Assembly (NCBI GenBank): GCA_003008705.1
Contig: PDUO01000013.1
Coordinates: forward strand, 1,074,702 to 1,138,701
DNA from: Pezicula radicicola
Taxonomy: Eukaryota; Ascomycota; Leotiomycetes; Helotiales; Dermateaceae
Length of the DNA stretch: 64,000 nt
Direction of reading: 5' to 3'
The notes beneath the pieces were generated by a model that had not been told where the DNA came from, did not search any database, and worked only from the letters and a program-made list of their open reading frames with translations. Below are positions 58,293 through 64,000 of the stretch, piece by piece (within the stretch, counting starts at the first letter, position 1; each line of letters begins with the position of its first letter). Made by a program: the position numbers and the translations under genes.

Positions 58293-58700
58293 TCACCAAG
58301 GCTGACCAAAGAATGACCGCTTTGCCTTCCGTTCACACTCCACTCTATCCTCCACACTAGCATTTACAATCCATTGATTCTCCGTTTCCTCTCTACCACT
58401 TCTCAAACCATCATGACAGATTTCAAAATTCCAGGCTGCAACACCAATACGCACAGCTGCAATGCTGGGACAAGTTGCTGTAAAATTGAAGAAAGAAGCC
58501 ATTTCCGCTGCCGTATAAGGTTTAGATGGCAAGAAAGCCTAATTAAGGCCTACAAAGGCGGATTCCATTCCCAAGATTATAGATGCCGTAAAGCCACAAC
58601 CGAACTCCATTGTCTTTTATGTATATACATCATCTCTTTTTTTCTGAAATCTGCGTTGGAGATCCAGAATGGAAGGCGAAGAAATCAGTCGGTTTTTCAT
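58293..58700 (-). CDS. Small two-exon hypothetical protein
   Basis: Exons 58700-58629 and 58538-58293 with a 90-nt intron (GTATAT...ATTAG) give 105 aa. The N-terminus (MKNRLISSPSILDLQRRFQK) is basic and lacks acidic residues until 14, which could be a mitochondrial presequence. The body contains AFLPSKPYTAAEMASFFNFT, three cysteines and ERKAKRSFFGQPW at the end. An unspliced frame from an ATG at 58610 would meet a TAG at 58539-58541, the last three bases of the proposed intron. The family is not recognised; the model rests on splice signals and phase. Confidence 0.4.
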
Positions 58701-59677
58701 AGCGAATGATTTCGAGTGTATTGTGAAATTATAATATGTGGCGGCAACATATGATTTGTGTAAAGATAAAGATTCAGGTTTATTTAGGTGTACAAGTGGA
58801 AATGTGAAATATAGAAAACGCTGAACTATTTTAAGGTAGTGTTAAAAACCTAGTGTGCTAACTATATTTACTACTTTTTCTTAACCCCATAGCAATGATC
58901 TCACTACAACTATAATGCAACAATTGTCCCATCTAAATTCAAGCCTTATTAAACAGTACAATTTTAGAGAATTATAGTAAGTTCCTTCATACCTCCTTAC
59001 GATCATTGTTTTACATAGTAATTTCAATACCTATTTAGATGGCCCTTACTATAACACAGCATCTCTGGAAACCAGAATATCTTCCGCCGAATTCGACACT
59101 GCTACGTAGCTCCGTATAAGTAAGTGGACTTGATTAACTTTGTTTATCTGCACTTGCATCTAAGTAGCACAATACATAGCTAGCCTTTAAAAAAGAAAAG
59201 AATCTAACGGAAGACAAGTTTTAGGACAAACGTTAAAAGTTCCATATATTAAGGACGACATTTAATAACAAGCAGGTGTATTATCGTTTACTCCAATTGC
59301 TCCTGTTTATTCGTTCCGGTCCCCTCTCGCTATGTCTCACCCCTCACCCTCTTATTTTGTAGCCCTAAATATTGTGGTGCTCTTATTCCCTCTGCGCCCG
59401 AGTGGATGATTGACTCTTCTTAGAGAAAGAGGCAAGTTGAGGTAGGTTTAACTTTTGACAATTTTAAAGCATTGTCTAAAACAAATCCTGGGGTAAAATC
59501 CTCTCGTTTCATCTGTTTCGTTTATTTTCGAGTCCACTTCGGTCTAATTCATCTGCTCTTGAGGTCCTGACTATGCAGCAGGTGTGCAAAGTCTTTCGGG
59601 CAAACGATCCTTCAGATCGCAGACGGTTGTTAATTTGGCCCCAAACACATCTTGATACAAGATCTCATTGACGCTCC
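58701..59677. other. Intergenic
   Basis: About 1 kb of AT-rich sequence downstream of the RGS-LOV gene; no feature is supported. Confidence 0.5.
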
Positions 59678-61699
59678 TCACTTAGGAGCGATAGTCAAAG
59701 CGACCCAGCCAACATCCCCTACCTCATTTTTCATTGGCGTCCAATGAGAAACATATCTCTCCTCAACCCTCTTATAACTATTCTTACTCTTTCCGATCCC
59801 ACCGAAACCACCACTTGCCTCCGCATAGCCTGTCATAAGGCCCAACTCGACACTAACTGCCTTTCCTCTGGCAAGATTATCGCGTACCGTCTGTTTGAAG
59901 GCTTTGGTGATGGACGAGGATGAGGAATGTTCGGTGAGCACTTTGAAGATGTCTTTGTGGTAGATAGACGCTATGCTACCGTTAGGGAGATTGAGACAGA
60001 GCATGTCGATTACGCCAGGTGAGAAGTAGGAGATTGATAATACTACGTCTGAACGGCTAGATTCTGTGTAGGTCATTATAATGTACTGCGCGAAAGTTAG
60101 CGGCACAATTGAAGTCCTAATGAAGAAGGAAATCTGACCTTTGAATAAGCAGTGTAGAAAGCTTCCACCTGCGTTTTGAAATTCAGTTTGCTCATTCGAT
60201 TAACTAGCTCATTTTCCATGCCCGCTTTCTCTCTCACAGGCACAGAAGCTTGAGGACTCGTGGCTCGAGCATAGCTCCTGAAGTTGCGGAAGAAAGAACT
60301 TCTGGGCTTTTTATTGTTCTTCTGGATTTGGCCAACGCTTGATCTCCGCGGCTCTGGTCCATGGCCACTCCCCATGCTCTCGCGATCACCAAAGTCATCA
60401 TCCGAATTCTGCCCGAGCACTTTCAGAACGTCAGTATGACTGTGCACTATTGTGCTGACATTGATTTGACCTCCCAAGAAGTACCGGGTTACACCATGCT
60501 CGTCATAAAGAGGCGTCACGTACAACAGGTTCCAGAATGGATCCCCGTTCTTGCGGTAATTCAAAAGCAATTCTACTGTTTCTTCTCCGTTGTATATCGC
60601 TTTTTGTAAACGTTTTGGCGATAACGGATCTGTTTCAGGCCCTTGGAGAAAACGACAATTCCTTGCAATGATATCATGTCTACTATAACCAGTCACTGAC
60701 ACAAACCCATCAGATACAAACACGATGGGATTATCAGCAATGGCAGTATCAGTCAAACAGAAACAGTCACCTAAACCTTTAAAGCGCTCCCTGTCCTCTG
60801 TCAACGCTAAGGTTGCGCTTGTGGTAATTTGATGCTTGACAAATCGATGATAGATATCTGAAGCAAGAAGCTTCTGGATGTGGTCTTGAGCGCCATCAAA
60901 AATGCATTCTAGGCCGGGAATGGTGTTCTGTGTTGCCGTTTTTACGTCTGTGGAAATATGCCGGATAAGTTGGGAAGGAATGTTGATTTGGTATGTGGCA
61001 TCAGGAGAGATGTAGGTGCTTTGAATAGATGAAAGCAGTTGCGTAAGTTGATCTAGAAGTTTGATGTAGGTGTCAACCTGTAAGAATTATTCATTTTAGT
61101 TTGCCAGGTCTTGGAAAAATAAAATAGGTACCTATTCAAACATAATAGAAATGAGACAACTAGTAGATGCAGCCAATATATACATGATGCGACAATGGAG
61201 CACAGAACAAGAAAATACAACATACCTTTTCCAAGAACTCCATGTTTTCGCCACATGCCCTACTCTGGCAAAACTTCTTAAATCGATGTGCTGTAGTTGG
61301 ATTATGGAGAACGATCTGGAAAACCTCTGCACTGAACAAATCCATAACTTTGGTTCCATTCCAATTCCAATCTCCGTTCCCATATACACCAACAGGAGTC
61401 CCGTTGTCACCACTCCCGTTCCTGCTTCCTTGATTTCGAGTTTTTTCTTCGATCTGTAGCATAGATGATTTCCCAATTGTTCTTGCATCCCTCTCACCTC
61501 TCGCAATGGCTCCATAACGCTCGTTCATACCTGTTTGAGAACTCGACATTCGCAGACTCATATTTTCCCTTCGCTGGCTCCCCGAGTTCACAGATTGAGT
61601 AGGCAATGGCGTAGTACGATTAATGCTAACGCCGGAGTCGCGAGCGAATTGTTGGAACGATTTCCCATTTTGTTTGACCGGGTCGACTATTTCTGCCAT
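59678..61699 (-). CDS. RGS-LOV blue-light photoreceptor (BcLOV4-like)
   Basis: Exons 61699-61226, 61077-60139 and 60085-59678 (introns 148 and 53 nt) give 606 aa. A disordered N-terminus leads to an RGS-type helical domain (about 120-245: DLFSAEVFQIVLHNPTTAHR, FKKFCQSRACGENMEFLEK, VDTYIKLLDQL), then a LOV domain (about 258-365) with NPIVFVSDGFVSVTGYSRHD, the flavin-adduct motif ARNCRFLQG with Cys near residue 299, ELLLNYRKNGDPFWNLLYV and RYFLGGQINVS. A basic linker (KNNKKPRSSFFRNFRSYARA) and a C-terminal helix/strand domain follow, the latter resembling a second PAS-like fold. In Botrytis the RGS-LOV protein BcLOV4 binds anionic membrane lipids in response to blue light; this order and length match it. 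FMN cofactor and light response are inferred. Confidence 0.9.
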
Positions 61700-64000
61700 T
61701 CTCTTAAAGGTGTTGAATTGGCAAATAGCTTGCAATCCAGGAGAGAGAGCGGCACAGGATAAATAATGGAGAAAGAGAAAAGAGCAGAAAGTGGGTCGGT
61801 TTGAGAGCTGAGAGCTGAGAACTGACAGGAGATTGAGCTATGGTGGGCTCAACTTCCTTGCCCAGTAGCGGGGTGATAGCGAGTAAATGTCAACATCCTC
61901 GTTCTTTTGTACAACCCTGCGCACTCCCGATCCGTCAATCTAGCCAGATCTAGAATGTTGGAACCCTGTACTTCGTAGACGTTCATATTCAGCTCACGTC
62001 ATGACGCAAGCCGCAAGCGGTTGATGAGCTTTGATGCTTGTAGCCGTTCAATAGTCTCCGACGGTCCGCCGGAAAGGTAATGATGAGGGGAACTTCTTCA
62101 ACAATAAGTGATGATGGCAATGCCAGTTGTTACATGCTCGACGCTGCTTCTGTCTCCACAGAATGCGCATCTGAACTCTCAACTGAGAAATAATCATTTG
62201 CAATGCGACCGGGTAACTCTGAGACCCATTGCCTGGCACAATCTTTAGCTTTCCATCGGAAGCTTTCCCTTCTGATGATGTATCTGTGCACAAGTGCTTT
62301 CTCTTTCCCCCTCGTTCCTGGTCTGCCATCCAATAATTAGCAGTGACTCATCGGTATTATTATTCTGGTACAGCTGGTAGGGCAGTTCAAGTAAAAAGCA
62401 TGGATCGACGATCGTGGTCCATCCCTGTCGCCTGGATCGAGATTGTCCATCTCTTGGCATCGACCCCAACAACGATAACCGACACGTTTAATTCGAGCAC
62501 TTCGGGGTCCTCATAAATAATACCTTCACCTACACGTTAAGAGATCTGAGCACTACCGAGGTGAAGACTGGAATTATCGATACGCTGATGGAGACAGCAC
62601 TAGTCGCAGACCACTAGTTCTATACAAGAGCTGTAGCCGGAGAAGTGCCAATAATCTTGTACCAGCATTGTCTAATAATTCCTGTGCTACTTGCTATTTG
62701 CTAACTCCTGATAAGTCCAACTGTCAAATCGTAACCCTTACCCGAATTAGAGCAATGCCCAACAGTGGGTACCATTCTCCTCGTTGGCGATATACTTCTT
62801 TGAGAATGCATCATCTGAATTAGGAATTCAGAGAATAAAAATCACGTTACCAATGATCCAACTTTTAAAATTATAGTTCCTGGAGACTTAATGCTAAAAG
62901 ATAGACATGATGGTACATGGGAAACAAATGACAACCATCACTTTCGAGTAGCTCATCGGCCTTCAGGTATTAGATGCTACAACATAATCCTTGCAGTAAA
63001 AGTAATACAGGATCAAAGACAAAGTTTCGAAACCTTCACAGATTCTTCTAAATCCTGTCATTTGCCATTCTTATCCCTTACTAAGAAGTCCTGGCTCCGG
63101 AGGTCTGGACTTCTGGACTTTGTCCAATTCTTAACCTTCAACAATACTTACAAGAGTTGACAGTACGTTACCGAAGCTGGGTCTGAGAGTAGCATGGCAA
63201 TGATTGCTTACCATAATTACAAGTTAGGATGAAACCCGGATTCTTTCACGTGTCATTAAATCTCTTGGCTCTGGCATGCTTGCATTGGCTGTCTTGTTGA
63301 CTATTATGAACTTGTGTCAAGTGTAGTTGAGACTGTTGCTATTTCAATGAAGCTTTACATTTGCCGAGTAGTTTCTCCGATTTAGCTCACCGTGAGAGAA
63401 CATCCTGAGTTGCAACTAGTTGACTTCTGCGATTCACAGTCCAATAAATTGCTAGGATATAGCGTACTAAATACTATGGGGAGAACAGCCCTACTACTAT
63501 ATGCTGAGCCCTAGACAGCACTATCTTGGAATGCAAACATCAGCAGACAAATAGAATTGTGGATAATGTTATCTTTTATAAGACAAGTGCTGGTGGGTTC
63601 AGTTTTTGGTAGGCATTATTAATCGGGTTTTGCTAGTTGGACTAGGATTGGTATACGACTCATGTTGCTTCACTTACAGGAAAAGTGGGATGTAGCCACA
63701 TAGTCATCCTTGGCCTTACTGCATAGGAAGAGGCGAACAGTGTCTATATTCTACCCTGCTAACAATAAAAAAATACTTAAATTTATTTGTTTCTAACATT
63801 TTATTTTCTAGACTACACTATTAACAATAGAAACCTTGGGAAACTGTGCTCATACTTTCCTTTGAAGCTTAGCTTGATTAAGCGAAAGACCCTGTCGAAC
63901 TGGTTAAAAGTAAGTGCGGTACTCGAGAAGCTGGGGTTTTAACTTAAATGAATTGGTAAATTTAACTCTCTAAAAGTAGCATCTCTGAATGTAAAAGCTT
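61700..64000. other. Intergenic, 2.3 kb
   Basis: The RGS-LOV upstream region and beyond. Open frames of up to 93 codons on both strands (for example 62048-62329 minus) have no recognisable domains. No RNA gene or clear repeat was seen. Any gene at the right edge would begin outside the window. Confidence 0.5.

Noticed and set aside
58539..58610. TAG readthrough in a small gene
   Set aside because: A phase-0 intron with a GT donor upstream and the TAG as acceptor explains the frame more simply.
62048..62333. 93-codon minus-strand frame
   Set aside because: No domain, no neighbours in support, composition not clearly coding.

Overview
The window reads as filamentous ascomycete (Pezizomycotina) nuclear DNA. 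Genes carry several short spliceosomal introns, mostly 47-120 nt, with GTANGT-type donors and CTAAC/CTGAC-like branch sites. The gene set is typically fungal: a NACHT/STAND protein with a fungal N-terminal domain, a GH16-WSC cell-wall enzyme, a SUN-family wall protein, a CBM1 protein, a bZIP/DUF3425 factor and an RGS-LOV photoreceptor. The RGS-LOV gene and the general look suggest Leotiomycetes/Helotiales (Botrytis-Sclerotinia relatives); that placement is inference. Exon joins below were worked out by hand from splice signals, reading phase and family sequence, so each multi-exon model is a prediction.

Layout. 1.5-6.0 kb: two minus-strand genes, a membrane-anchored DUF3445 (heme-dependent N-demethylase-like) protein and the ER mannosyltransferase ALG9. 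6.6-8.6 kb: NAF1 (H/ACA snoRNP assembly), divergent from ALG9. 8.9-9.3 kb: a fold-back inverted repeat. 10-17 kb: a secreted type-B carboxylesterase, a PAQR/Izh-type membrane receptor, a protein made of two copies of an unrecognised domain, and an intronless alpha/beta hydrolase. 18.4-25 kb: a small unknown protein, an 18-bp minisatellite, then an NCS1 permease divergent from a PhyH-type dioxygenase and followed by a bZIP/DUF3425 regulator; these three look like a small uptake/catabolism cluster. 25-30 kb: a CBM1 secreted protein (with a probable 5-nt microexon), diphthine synthase DPH5 and a FlbE-like protein. 32-41 kb: a cell-surface group (SUN protein, GH16-WSC protein) flanking the PP2A methyltransferase PPM1/LCMT1. 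41-43.4 kb: splicing factor SNU23 and a short-chain dehydrogenase. 43.7-48.3 kb: a TA-flanked MITE and a NACHT NLR-like gene. 49.8-54.6 kb: a decayed BLI-3-like pseudogene, SAGA subunit SPT3 and an F-box-like protein. 55-58.7 kb: a membrane-protein reading frame broken by one stop, a membrane protein and a small two-exon gene. 59.7-61.7 kb: an RGS-LOV protein resembling Botrytis BcLOV4. 61.7-64 kb: no gene recognised.

The main unusual features are the RGS-LOV photoreceptor, an 18-bp minisatellite family at four sites in the same orientation, two inverted-repeat elements, the NCS1/PhyH/bZIP neighbourhood, two GC-AG introns, a probable 5-nt microexon, and several broken or stop-interrupted genes. 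Housekeeping genes (ALG9, NAF1, DPH5, PPM1, SNU23, SPT3) alternate with environment-facing accessory genes.
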